Below, in pieces: positions 1-6,207 of a stretch of 8,874 nt of DNA. This DNA comes from RGIG1828 sp045586905 (GTDB lineage Bacteria; Bacillota; Clostridia; UMGS1810). Below the pieces are notes generated by a model, which had not been told where the DNA came from, did not search any database, and worked only from the letters and a program-made list of their open reading frames with translations. Each line of letters begins with the position of its first letter. Position 1 is the stretch's first letter. The stretch is taken from NCBI GenBank assembly GCA_045586905.1, contig JAZNBF010000091.1, positions 1-8,874 of the forward strand, read 5' to 3'. A program made the translations under genes and the position numbers.

Positions 1-681
1 ATCAATGAATTGGCTTGCATTCAGGAAGGTTTTAGAATTATTGAGCTTGCAACTGACGAGGTTATCCGTAAGTTAAAACCCGGTGTAACCGAATTGGAAA
101 TGGTTGGTGTGGCACAAAAGGTTATTTATGAAGAAGGTGCAGAGTACGAAGGTCTTCCCATGTATGTATTCAGCGAACAGTCCACAAGACACGCTATCAG
201 CCGTTCAAGTTACAGAACAATCGGCAAAGGTGACATTGTTCAGCTCAATCTCTCCGCTAAAATCGACGGTTATTCACCTGCAATCGGTCTCCCCGTTGTA
301 ATGGGCAAACTCGAAGGTGAAAGAAGAAGAGTTGTAGAATTCTGTAAACAGGCTCACGACTGGACAATCGACCAGCTCAAAGCAGGCGTTATGGCTTCTT
401 CCATCGCCAAAGACTTCTACAAAATGTATGTTGACAATGGCTTCAAAGACAGCTTCGTATATGGTCCCTGCCACGGTACAGGTATGATCGAAGTTGAAGC
501 TCCCTGGATGGAAACATCTTCCGACTATCCTCTCCAGGAAAACATGACATTCCAGGTAGATACCTTCATCATGGGTGATGGTTTCGGCTGCAGATGGGAA
601 ATCGGCGCAGCAGTTACAAAAGACGGTTGCCACAAGATGACCGACTACCTCAAGAAAGGAATTATAGAACTCGATGTTTGA
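1..681 (+). CDS. Degenerate M24 (creatinase/aminopeptidase P fold) protein, 5' end outside the window
   Basis: The reading frame is open from base 1 and ends at TGA 679-681, giving 226 visible codons. They match the C-terminal 'pita-bread' domain of the M24 family, so an N-terminal domain of perhaps 130-170 residues probably lies upstream; the TTG at 10 is internal. Aligning by motif, with codon 1 at bases 1-3, the five usual metal ligands Asp, Asp, His, Glu, Glu read Asn83 (247-249), Ala94 (280-282), His158 (472-474), Asp187 (559-561) and Glu200 (598-600). The His of the usual 'HEAP' motif is Val, in VEAP. With both aspartates lost, a two-metal peptidase centre is unlikely. Family members such as creatinase use this fold without metal, so a metal-free enzyme or a binding protein is possible. 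It overlaps the next gene by 8 bp, implying coupled translation. The fold is secure; the substrate is unknown. Confidence 0.85.
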   Translation: MNELACIQEGFRIIELATDEVIRKLKPGVTELEMVGVAQKVIYEEGAEYEGLPMYVFSEQSTRHAISRSSYRTIGKGDIVQLNLSAKIDGYSPAIGLPVVMGKLEGERRRVVEFCKQAHDWTIDQLKAGVMASSIAKDFYKMYVDNGFKDSFVYGPCHGTGMIEVEAPWMETSSDYPLQENMTFQVDTFIMGDGFGCRWEIGAAVTKDGCHKMTDYLKKGIIELDV

Positions 682-1051
682 TAAAAAAGCACTCGGCAAG
701 AAAAACTGGATAATTCCTGACTGCGAACTTCCCCAGCCGGGCGAAGGCGTAGCAAAAGGCCACGAATCTGTTATCATTGTTAACGATTCGGATGTTGACG
801 CAGAAATAAATGTAAGCATTTTCTTCACCGACAAAGACCCCTACACAGACATCAAGTGGCATGTTGGTGCAAAGAGAGTTAAATGCTTCAGAATGAACAA
901 TCTTGAGCATATGTGTGGTTTTGAAGTTCCATTCGAGACTCAGTATGCCATGAAGGTGTCATCAAGCACCCCGATTGTTCTTCAGTATGGCAGACTTGAT
1001 AACACTCAAAGTAACATGGCTTTCTATACAACACTTGGTTATACTGAATAA
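674..1051 (+). CDS. ASRT-family (sensory rhodopsin transducer-like) small-molecule-binding protein
   Basis: This 125-residue cytosolic protein has no signal peptide or membrane segment. It shows the ASRT (PF07100) pattern in order: W-x-IPDCELP near residues 12-19, GHESVIIVN (33-41), D-x-DAEI (44-49), IFFTDKDPYTD (53-63), K-R-VKCFRMNNL (72-81), then STPIVLQYGRLD (102-113). Its length is normal for the family. The family was named from a soluble partner of a cyanobacterial sensory rhodopsin, but most members occur in bacteria without rhodopsin. Comparative work has proposed that these beta-sandwich domains bind sugars or related metabolites. No rhodopsin is visible here. The ATG at 674 lies inside the end of the M24 gene. 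An AAGGA at 656-660 sits 13 nt upstream, too far to be strong, so translation probably depends on coupling. A terminator follows 17 bp after the stop. Assignment to the family is firm; the ligand is unknown. Confidence 0.88.
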   Translation: MFDKKALGKKNWIIPDCELPQPGEGVAKGHESVIIVNDSDVDAEINVSIFFTDKDPYTDIKWHVGAKRVKCFRMNNLEHMCGFEVPFETQYAMKVSSSTPIVLQYGRLDNTQSNMAFYTTLGYTE

Positions 1052-1068
1052 AAATCAAGAACAAGAAT

Positions 1069-1101
1069 AAAAAATCCACCCTCTGTGAGGGTGGATTTTT
1101 T
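1069..1101 (+). terminator. Rho-independent terminator of the M24-ASRT operon
   Basis: TCCACCCTC (1075-1083) pairs perfectly with GAGGGTGGA (1087-1095) around a TGT loop. It is flanked by six A (1069-1074) and six T (1096-1101), so the helix can extend to 15 bp. The T run makes it a strong terminator for the plus-strand operon. Confidence 0.93.
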
Positions 1102-1110
1102 GTGCTATTC

Positions 1111-1263
1111 TGCACTTCGTACAAAGTGATATTTTTGATAAATCAAAAGTGTTATTAAAGCCTGTGGCTTTAGTGGTATTTTATTCGCCTTTTAACTACC
1201 GAAGGTAATACCACTGCGAAGCAATATCACTGCATGGCAATATCACTCGCGAAGCGAATAAAA
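1111..1263. repeat. Nested 'fishbone' palindromic repeat, copy 1
   Basis: This non-coding element lies between the terminators of two convergent genes. The left arm has spacers AGTGATATT (1125-1133), AGTGTTATT (1148-1156) and AGTGGTATT (1172-1180). The right arm has AATACCACT (1207-1215), AATATCACT (1223-1231) and AATATCACT (1239-1247). Paired from the centre outward, the inner and outer pairs are perfectly complementary and the middle pair has one mismatch. A mini-hairpin lies in every interval: 1111-1123 (loop TTC, one mismatch), 1133-1148, 1157-1171 (loop TGT), 1197-1207 (loop GAA), 1215-1223 (loop GAA), 1231-1239 (loop ATG) and 1247-1257 (loop GAA). TTTTATTCGC (1179-1188) also pairs perfectly with GCGAATAAAA (1254-1263), an alternative fold. 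No ORF belongs to it. Its function is unknown. Confidence 0.82.
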
Positions 1264-1292
1264 CTGCAGAGTGCCCTAAAGAGCACTCTGCA
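1258..1292 (-). terminator. Rho-independent terminator of the antiporter gene
   Basis: TGCAGAGTGC (1265-1274) and GCACTCTGCA (1283-1292) form a perfect 10-bp stem with an 8-nt loop, 10 bp beyond the antiporter stop codon. On the minus strand it is followed by a short U run (complement of 1258-1263), which overlaps the edge of the fishbone repeat. Confidence 0.82.
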
Positions 1293-1302
1293 TACATCCC
1301 TC

Positions 1303-2592
1303 TTATTTATTTTTTGCTTCTTCGAGCTTAATTTTTCTTCTGTGCTTCACTTCATGAGGCATGGGCTTTATGTCGCCTGCTGCAGTAAGTGCCATTCTGG
1401 TGAAGAGTGGTCCGAAGATTTCATATATGAGCACTGCAAAAAGGGTGATGTTTCTGATGAGCACACCATCGGAGCCAAGCTCCATTGCAAGCGCACACAT
1501 GCCAAGCGCAACACCTGCCTGAGGAAGAAGTGTGATGCCGAGATATTTGCAGATGTTTGGAGTACATTTTGTGGCTTTGGCACTTACAAATGTACCGAAA
1601 TATTTACCGAGTGAACGGAAGATGATATATACAATGCCGATGATAACAACTGCACCGTCACGGAACACACCAAGCTCAAGCTCTGCACCGCTTATTACAA
1701 AGAAAAGCGCAAAAATGGGTGATGTCCATTTATCTGTCTGCTCCATAATGTCGTGTGAAAGCGGGCAGATATTGCAAAAGATTGTGCCGAGCATCATACA
1801 CACGAGAAGCGATGAGAAGCTGATATGTACAGGTCCGAGGTGGAAATCGAGCATAGAAAGCGATACTGTGAGGAACACAAAGGCAATTGACATGTTGAGA
1901 CGGTTGGTGTTGGAGTTGAAAAGCTTTTCGAGCTGAGTGAGAATAAAGCCCATGATGGCACCAAGACCGAGAGAGCAGACTATCTCAACAATCGGATTGA
2001 CAAATATGGAAACAAAGTCTACCATGCCCTGACCAAAGCTTCTGGCAATGCCGAACGATACTGCAAAAACAATGAGACCCACTGCATCGTCAAGTGCAAC
2101 GATGGGAAGGAGAAGGTCGGTGAGAGGACCTTTTGCCTTATACTGACGCACAACCATAAGAGTGGCGGCAGGAGCAGTGGCAGTGGCAATGGCACCAAGG
2201 GTGATTGCCTGAGCAGTGCTGATTTTGTCGGGCATCATGAGGTGAAGTCCGTAGAGTGCAAGGTCCACAAAGAGTGTGGCAACAAGAGCCTGAAAAATGC
2301 CGATTACAGTTGCCTGTCTGCCGGTTTTTTTGAGGTCGTCAAGACGGAATTCGTTACCTATTGCAAAAGCAATAAAGCCAAGAGCAATCTCCGATACAAG
2401 ACCGAGTGCACTCACTGCTTCGTGAGAGTCAAATCCAAGACCTGCAATCCCTGCTCTGCCGAGGCAATATGGCCCGATAAGAACACCTGCAATGAGGTAT
2501 GCTGTAACTGACGGAAGCTTCAGGGGCTTGAAAACTCTTGTCATTAAAAGTCCTACTAAAAGGGCTATGGAAACTGATAATAATGTACTCAT
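1303..2592 (-). CDS. CPA2-type cation:proton antiporter (Na+/H+ exchanger family)
   Basis: This 429-residue inner-membrane protein is almost wholly hydrophobic helices, fitting the roughly 12-13 membrane segments of the Na_H_Exchanger fold. It should exchange Na+ or K+ for H+. Family marks include KLPSVTAYLIAGVLIGP (25-41), ATATAPAATLMVVRQY (136-151) and ALDDAVGLIVF (166-176), where Asp168-Asp169 are the likely ion-binding pair. Basic residues in FRSLGKYFG (325-333) sit where a conserved Lys/Arg occurs late in the fold. A double-Asp site is usually linked to electrogenic exchange, but this does not settle the ion. There is no C-terminal TrkA-N or USP domain, so it is a transporter core with a short basic, charged tail. 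The ATG at 2592 is chosen because AGAGGG lies 8 nt upstream; an in-frame TTG 39 nt further up would run through that site. The YitT gene is co-oriented 135 bp upstream. Confidence 0.92.
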   Translation of the reverse strand: MSTLLSVSIALLVGLLMTRVFKPLKLPSVTAYLIAGVLIGPYCLGRAGIAGLGFDSHEAVSALGLVSEIALGFIAFAIGNEFRLDDLKKTGRQATVIGIFQALVATLFVDLALYGLHLMMPDKISTAQAITLGAIATATAPAATLMVVRQYKAKGPLTDLLLPIVALDDAVGLIVFAVSFGIARSFGQGMVDFVSIFVNPIVEIVCSLGLGAIMGFILTQLEKLFNSNTNRLNMSIAFVFLTVSLSMLDFHLGPVHISFSSLLVCMMLGTIFCNICPLSHDIMEQTDKWTSPIFALFFVISGAELELGVFRDGAVVIIGIVYIIFRSLGKYFGTFVSAKATKCTPNICKYLGITLLPQAGVALGMCALAMELGSDGVLIRNITLFAVLIYEIFGPLFTRMALTAAGDIKPMPHEVKHRRKIKLEEAKNK

Positions 2593-2600
2593 AACACTGT

Positions 2601-2606
2601 CCCTCT
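2601..2606 (-). promoter_or_regulatory. Shine-Dalgarno site fixing the antiporter start
   Basis: AGAGGG on the minus strand lies 8 nt before the ATG at 2592. It excludes the longer in-frame TTG start at 2631, which would translate through this site. Confidence 0.8.
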
Positions 2607-2617
2607 TTTTTACATGT

Positions 2618-2645
2618 ATAATAGTTGCCAAATTTTCACAACTAT
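2618..2645 (-). promoter_or_regulatory. Candidate antiporter promoter -10 with adjoining inverted repeat
   Basis: On the minus strand TATTAT (2618-2623) is a plausible -10 element. It partly overlaps a perfect inverted repeat, ATAGTTG (2621-2627) and CAACTAT (2639-2645), separated by 11 bp. No good -35 lies at 16-18 bp, so a promoter here would be weak or activator-dependent. Transcription from the upstream YitT gene is an alternative, since no terminator is visible between the two genes. Confidence 0.35.
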
Positions 2646-2727
2646 CACATCATAACACAAAAAATTGACAAAGTAAATAGCCAATCAGACAAAAAAGAGG
2701 ATAAAAATTCAAAAAATCAGTGCAATA

Positions 2728-3627
2728 TCAATCATTCCATCCCTTACCGTTTATCTCATGCACACGATGCGTCACCATAAAGGCGCCCGAGTCTATGGTG
2801 GTGACGATGCCAATGAGCTTTGCATACTCGCGCATTGTAAAGGTAAAGATTACCATTTTGCGCCTTTCTCCCGTATACCCTCCCACCACATCGGCAATGG
2901 TGGTGGTGCGCCCGAGCGAGTGTATTATTTCTTTACTTATGCATTCTGCACGGTCTGATATTATGTTTGCCATGAAAGCTCTCTGACCACCGAGGAAGAT
3001 TTTGTCGATGGTTATTGCACTCACAAAAGCCGAGGTTATGCCGAGAAGTGAAAGCACAAGGTCGGACAGGGCAAACACACCGAGGGTTATGACAAAAATG
3101 TCGACCAGAAAAATTACAACAGAACTTTTTGCATTTTTAAAAAATTTGCAGATGGAAAAAACTATTATATCGGTGCCACCCGTTGAGCCACCTCCCAAAA
3201 AGGTGAGCGCACAGCCCGTGCCGATGAGCGCTCCGCCAAAAACGGTGGCAAGAATTATGGCTATTTCGGCATGCCCCGACGAATGAAGATTAAAAAAACC
3301 TCCAAGCACATCGCCGCTTGCCAGACGGGAAAAAACCGACACCAGAGCAGGATACAAAAGAGACGAAACAAAAGTTTTTAAGGCAAAGGCTTTGCCGAGG
3401 ACAAAAAAACCAAACCCAAACAAAATCCAGCTCATCACTGCAATGAGAAGGTCGACACTGTCTGTGCCGAAAAATGACGATATGGCAATGGCAATTCCCG
3501 TGACGCCACCTGCTACGAGATTATAGGGAATGATAAAAAGCGAGGCGCCAATTGCAAGGACCACTGTGCCCGACAGTATATACAAAAAATTTTTTATCTC
3601 GAGTGTGACATTCTTTTCCTTTGCCAC
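2728..3627 (-). CDS. YitT-family membrane protein (DUF161 + DUF2179)
   Basis: This 299-residue protein has an N-terminal membrane domain (about 12-210, five or six hydrophobic segments) and a soluble C-terminal DUF2179 domain (about 216-297). Family marks are NLVAGGVTGIAIAI (36-49) and the Gly-rich LGGGSTGGTDIIVF (144-157). In the tail, DVVGGYTGERRKMVIF (246-261) and DSGAFMVTHRVHEINGKG (279-296) fit the DUF2179 pattern. Length is normal for the family. The molecular role is undefined; many Firmicutes carry several paralogues. The start is GTG (3625-3627), supported by AAAGGG 9 nt upstream. The MFS gene upstream on the same strand is separated by a terminator, so this gene should have its own promoter, but I could not find a convincing one in the 50 bp available. 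No terminator is visible after it. Confidence 0.93.
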   Translation of the reverse strand: MAKEKNVTLEIKNFLYILSGTVVLAIGASLFIIPYNLVAGGVTGIAIAISSFFGTDSVDLLIAVMSWILFGFGFFVLGKAFALKTFVSSLLYPALVSVFSRLASGDVLGGFFNLHSSGHAEIAIILATVFGGALIGTGCALTFLGGGSTGGTDIIVFSICKFFKNAKSSVVIFLVDIFVITLGVFALSDLVLSLLGITSAFVSAITIDKIFLGGQRAFMANIISDRAECISKEIIHSLGRTTTIADVVGGYTGERRKMVIFTFTMREYAKLIGIVTTIDSGAFMVTHRVHEINGKGWND

Positions 3628-3678
3628 AAAAACACACCCTTTCGTGTTTTATTGTGTGCCGGATTTGAACAAAATATG

Positions 3679-3708
3679 AAAAAACGGATTGCAAAGCAAT
3701 CCGTTTTT
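3679..3708 (-). terminator. Rho-independent terminator of the MFS gene
   Basis: AAAAACGGATTGC (3680-3692) and GCAATCCGTTTTT (3696-3708) form a 13-bp helix with an AAA loop on the plus strand. Read on the minus strand it ends in six U and lies 19 bp past the MFS stop. It separates the MFS gene from the downstream YitT gene. It has T runs on both strands, but no plus-strand gene ends here. Confidence 0.9.
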
Positions 3709-3726
3709 AATATGCAAACATTTATT

Positions 3727-4992
3727 TTACTGTGCTTTAACTCTTGCCTTATCCTTGTCCGATGCCTTTATAACATACTGCATAAGTATTGTTGCCACAA
3801 ACATGAGCGCACATCCGAGATAGATGGCGATGTTGTAGCTTCCTGTTATGTCGAAGCAGAGATTGGCAGCAGGGGAACCAACTGCAAAGCCGAGAGTGTT
3901 TACCGAGGTGACAATGCCAAGCACCTTGTCATATGCCTTTTCGCCGAAAATGTCGCCTGAATATATGGGAAGCATTACCGTTTCAAGAGGCAGTGCGAGG
4001 GACGAAAAGATTGCATAAAACATTGCAAGTATCATGCCAAGGCGTGTGTTGGTAACAAAGGTGAGAGCTATCATAACAACTATCGCTGTTATAAAGCAGG
4101 TGTTTGAGGTTTTTCTGAGGTTGGTCCTGTCATAGAAAAATCCGATGCCAAACTTAAAGCCTGTGAGACAAAGAGAGTGTATACTCAGTATGAGCGCAAT
4201 GTAGTCTGCGGGAAGTCCCACATCTCTGTAAAGAGGTGTCGAAACACCTCCTATACCGTTTAAAATCATACCCGTTACAAAAATGCAAAAAAGTGCAACA
4301 TAGAAATACGGCTTTCTTACTATCTCGCCAAATGCGAGACCTTCCCAGGTTTTACCCTTGGGTTTCTTTTTAGCAGAGCCGCTTCCGTCTGCTACATAAT
4401 CTTTGGGACTGTTTCTGAAAAAGGTTATGACAACCACACCAACGCAAAGAAGTATGAGAGCTATCAGCCTGTAAGCATCACGATATCCGAAAAGTGTGCC
4501 CTCTCGGTTTATTATGGGCGATACAACCTGTATTGCAAGCGCTGCCCCCAGACCGTTTGCGGCAAGGATTGCTCCCATGACTGTGCCTCTGTTTTCTTTA
4601 AACCATCTGCCGATTACTGAGCCAACCATAGTGGTTGTTGTCCACGCAAGACCTGTGCCGAGAAACACACCGCCGAGGTAAAAAAGATATACATTTTCGG
4701 CAGATGAATATATGAGGGAAGAGATGATGAGCGATATAAAGCCTGCAGCCATGAGCTTTCTTGCGCCAAAGCGCCCTATAAGAAAGCCAAAAAACAAATT
4801 TAAAACAGAAGTTGTTATATGTCGGCAGCTGTCGTTTATGGAAAATGCACCTCGTGAAATTCCGAGAGCTTCTGTGATAGGTCCTATGTAGAGTCCTTTG
4901 GTCGAGCTGCAAAAGCCAAGAGTTGTAAACACCGTCACAAATGAGAGAAAGGCAATTACCCACTTGTAGTCGATTTTTAATTTTCTGTTCAT
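3727..4992 (-). CDS. MFS transporter, monocarboxylate/oxalate-formate antiporter-like
   Basis: This 421-residue inner-membrane protein has two six-helix halves joined by a charged cytosolic loop (about 194-224, with KKKPKGK at 208-214). The first half has a degenerate MFS loop motif, GFLIGRFGARK (69-79), without the usual Asp. RGTVMGAILAANGLGAA (135-151) matches the region conserved in the oxalate/formate and monocarboxylate porter groups. In the second half, FFYDRTNLRK (285-294) is the corresponding loop motif with its Asp. The substrate cannot be assigned; a small organic acid is a reasonable guess. The ATG at 4992 is preceded by GGAGG (5000-5004) at 7 nt; upstream in-frame codons would cross this site and the promoter. 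It is divergent from a LysR gene, the usual layout for a regulator and its target. Confidence 0.9.
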   Translation of the reverse strand: MNRKLKIDYKWVIAFLSFVTVFTTLGFCSSTKGLYIGPITEALGISRGAFSINDSCRHITTSVLNLFFGFLIGRFGARKLMAAGFISLIISSLIYSSAENVYLFYLGGVFLGTGLAWTTTTMVGSVIGRWFKENRGTVMGAILAANGLGAALAIQVVSPIINREGTLFGYRDAYRLIALILLCVGVVVITFFRNSPKDYVADGSGSAKKKPKGKTWEGLAFGEIVRKPYFYVALFCIFVTGMILNGIGGVSTPLYRDVGLPADYIALILSIHSLCLTGFKFGIGFFYDRTNLRKTSNTCFITAIVVMIALTFVTNTRLGMILAMFYAIFSSLALPLETVMLPIYSGDIFGEKAYDKVLGIVTSVNTLGFAVGSPAANLCFDITGSYNIAIYLGCALMFVATILMQYVIKASDKDKARVKAQ

Positions 4993-5020
4993 TTTTATGC
5001 CTCCAAGAGTAAAATCTATC

Positions 5021-5049
5021 TTGATTATATACCCTTTTGGTGATATAAT
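5021..5049 (+). promoter_or_regulatory. Promoter of the LysR gene
   Basis: TTGATT (5021-5026) and a consensus TATAAT (5044-5049) are separated by exactly 17 bp. The expected start is near 5056, giving a leader of about 50 nt. Its -35 overlaps the -10 of the opposing MFS promoter, and its -10 overlaps the opposing -35. Confidence 0.75.
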
Positions 5050-5052
5050 CAA
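5024..5052 (-). promoter_or_regulatory. Promoter of the MFS gene
   Basis: On the minus strand TTGATT (5047-5052) and TATAAT (5024-5029) are separated by exactly 17 bp. Transcription would start near 5017, leaving a leader of about 25 nt that contains the GGAGG site. Confidence 0.75.
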
Positions 5053-5093
5053 ATATAAATATATACACATCTAATATTGATTTTTATAAATAT

Positions 5094-5100
5094 GAGGTGA
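5094..5100 (+). promoter_or_regulatory. Shine-Dalgarno site fixing the LysR start
   Basis: GAGGTGA lies 5 nt before the ATG at 5106. The in-frame GTG at 5097 falls inside this site, so the ATG is the better start. Confidence 0.75.
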
Positions 5101-5105
5101 GGCAA

Positions 5106-6059
5106 ATGGAACTTTCAGAAAAATATGTGTATGCAATATACAAAGAAGGCAGCTTTTCAAGAGCGGCAAAAAAGCTTTACATAACTCAGTCGTCACTCAG
5201 CTCAACGATTAAAAAGCTTGAGGCAAAGCTTGGATTTTCCGTGTTTGACCGTTCAAAATCGCCTATTGTCCTCACAAGAGAGGGCAAGATATATATTGAA
5301 TATCTCGAAGAGCTTACAGAAAGCGAAGAAAACATGAAAAAAAGGGTGAAATCTCTTTCAAAGCCTACCTACGAAAGCGTGTCGGTGGGTGGCATGTTTT
5401 TTGTGTCACGATATCTTCTGCCCGATGCCTGCAGGGAATTTGGCAAAAAATATCCCGACACCGAGGTGAAGCTCCACATCGGCGTAGGGCATCTTTTTTC
5501 TGAACAGCTCGAAAAGCTTGACCAAGGTGTGATAGACATTATGCTTGCATACACCTTTGACGAAAAAAGATATGCTTGCATTCCCATTATGGAAGAAAGA
5601 TATGTAGTGTGTGTGAGAAAAGATTTTCCTAACGCAAAGGCTTTGGAAAAATATGCTCTCAGCTATGATGAGATTGTTTCAAAAAAGACTTTCCCCGAAA
5701 AAACCATCACCGACTACAGCCTCTTTCAAAATATAGAATTTTTAAAAATAAACAGTACGGTAATCATATGGCACGACATGGCAAAATTTCTTATGCATTG
5801 CCCACTTGCACCGTATCAGGTGTATAACTGCCGTGATATAAATGTCATTTATGATATGATGCTAAAAGGCCTTGGTGCCGCCATAACCACCGACACAGTC
5901 ATTTCATCACACGGACCGTCGGACGAAGTGTACTACTTTCTGGTAAAAACTGCGCATCCCTCATGTCAGGCCTATGTGATACACAAAAAAGACACCCCCC
6001 TTACAGAGAGTGCCCGAGGCTTTGTTGATGCGCTTATAAAAACTGCGCAAGAAAGCTGA
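5106..6059 (+). CDS. LysR-family transcriptional regulator
   Basis: This 317-residue cytosolic DNA-binding protein has normal LysR-family length. Its N-terminal winged helix-turn-helix (about 1-60) includes GSFSRAAKKLYITQSSLSS (15-33) and KLGFSVFDRS (41-50), ending in the LTREG wing (56-60). A linker helix (about 62-88) leads to an effector-binding domain (about 90-305) with the usual opening VSVGGMFFVSRYLLPD (92-107) and a GLGAAITTDTV segment (255-265). The effector is unknown. It is divergent from the MFS gene and likely controls it, and itself, through the palindrome at 5021-5052. The start is ATG 5106 rather than GTG 5097, because the latter lies inside the Shine-Dalgarno site. No terminator is visible after the stop. 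Confidence 0.94.
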   Translation: MELSEKYVYAIYKEGSFSRAAKKLYITQSSLSSTIKKLEAKLGFSVFDRSKSPIVLTREGKIYIEYLEELTESEENMKKRVKSLSKPTYESVSVGGMFFVSRYLLPDACREFGKKYPDTEVKLHIGVGHLFSEQLEKLDQGVIDIMLAYTFDEKRYACIPIMEERYVVCVRKDFPNAKALEKYALSYDEIVSKKTFPEKTITDYSLFQNIEFLKINSTVIIWHDMAKFLMHCPLAPYQVYNCRDINVIYDMMLKGLGAAITTDTVISSHGPSDEVYYFLVKTAHPSCQAYVIHKKDTPLTESARGFVDALIKTAQES

Positions 6060-6109
6060 AAGAGAAAAAGCACAAAATGTTACAATAAAAAAACAAAAAG
6101 ATACAGCTG

Positions 6110-6138
6110 TTGATTTTAAATATATGACATGGTATAAT
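6110..6138 (+). promoter_or_regulatory. Promoter of the SLH-repeat protein gene
   Basis: TTGATT (6110-6115), a 17-bp gap and TATAAT (6133-6138) form a near-consensus promoter. TG at 6130-6131 adds an extended -10. The predicted start near 6145 gives a leader of about 60 nt before the ATG at 6208. Confidence 0.82.
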
Positions 6139-6207
6139 TTAACTGCAAAAATATTCTGTTCCTAAACACTACATCACAGTTTAAGCTTAGAAAAGGAGAC
6201 GATTTAT

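Larger units (their letters stand above)
5021..5052. promoter_or_regulatory. 32-bp palindrome between the MFS and LysR genes, candidate LysR operator
   Basis: TTGATTATAT (5021-5030) and ATATAATCAA (5043-5052) are perfect 10-bp inverted arms around 12 bp; two inner base pairs (5033/5040 and 5034/5039) also match. Position and symmetry fit a binding site for the adjacent LysR protein, whose family usually binds dyads in the shared intergenic region. The same bases form the core promoters of both genes. Confidence 0.72.

Noticed and set aside
274..834. Minus-strand open frame opposite the M24 and ASRT genes
   Set aside because: It is a shadow of two well-supported plus-strand genes and has no recognisable domain or start site.
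1234..1614. Plus-strand open frame overlapping the antiporter 3' end
   Set aside because: It is antisense to a clear antiporter gene, runs through the repeat and the terminator, and resembles no family.
2665..2670. TTGACA on the plus strand as a -35 element
   Set aside because: No -10-like hexamer lies 16-18 bp downstream, and no plus-strand gene follows.
6060..6109. Possible terminator after the LysR gene
   Set aside because: The stretch is A-rich with no stable inverted repeat; no hairpin with a U tail is seen before the next promoter.
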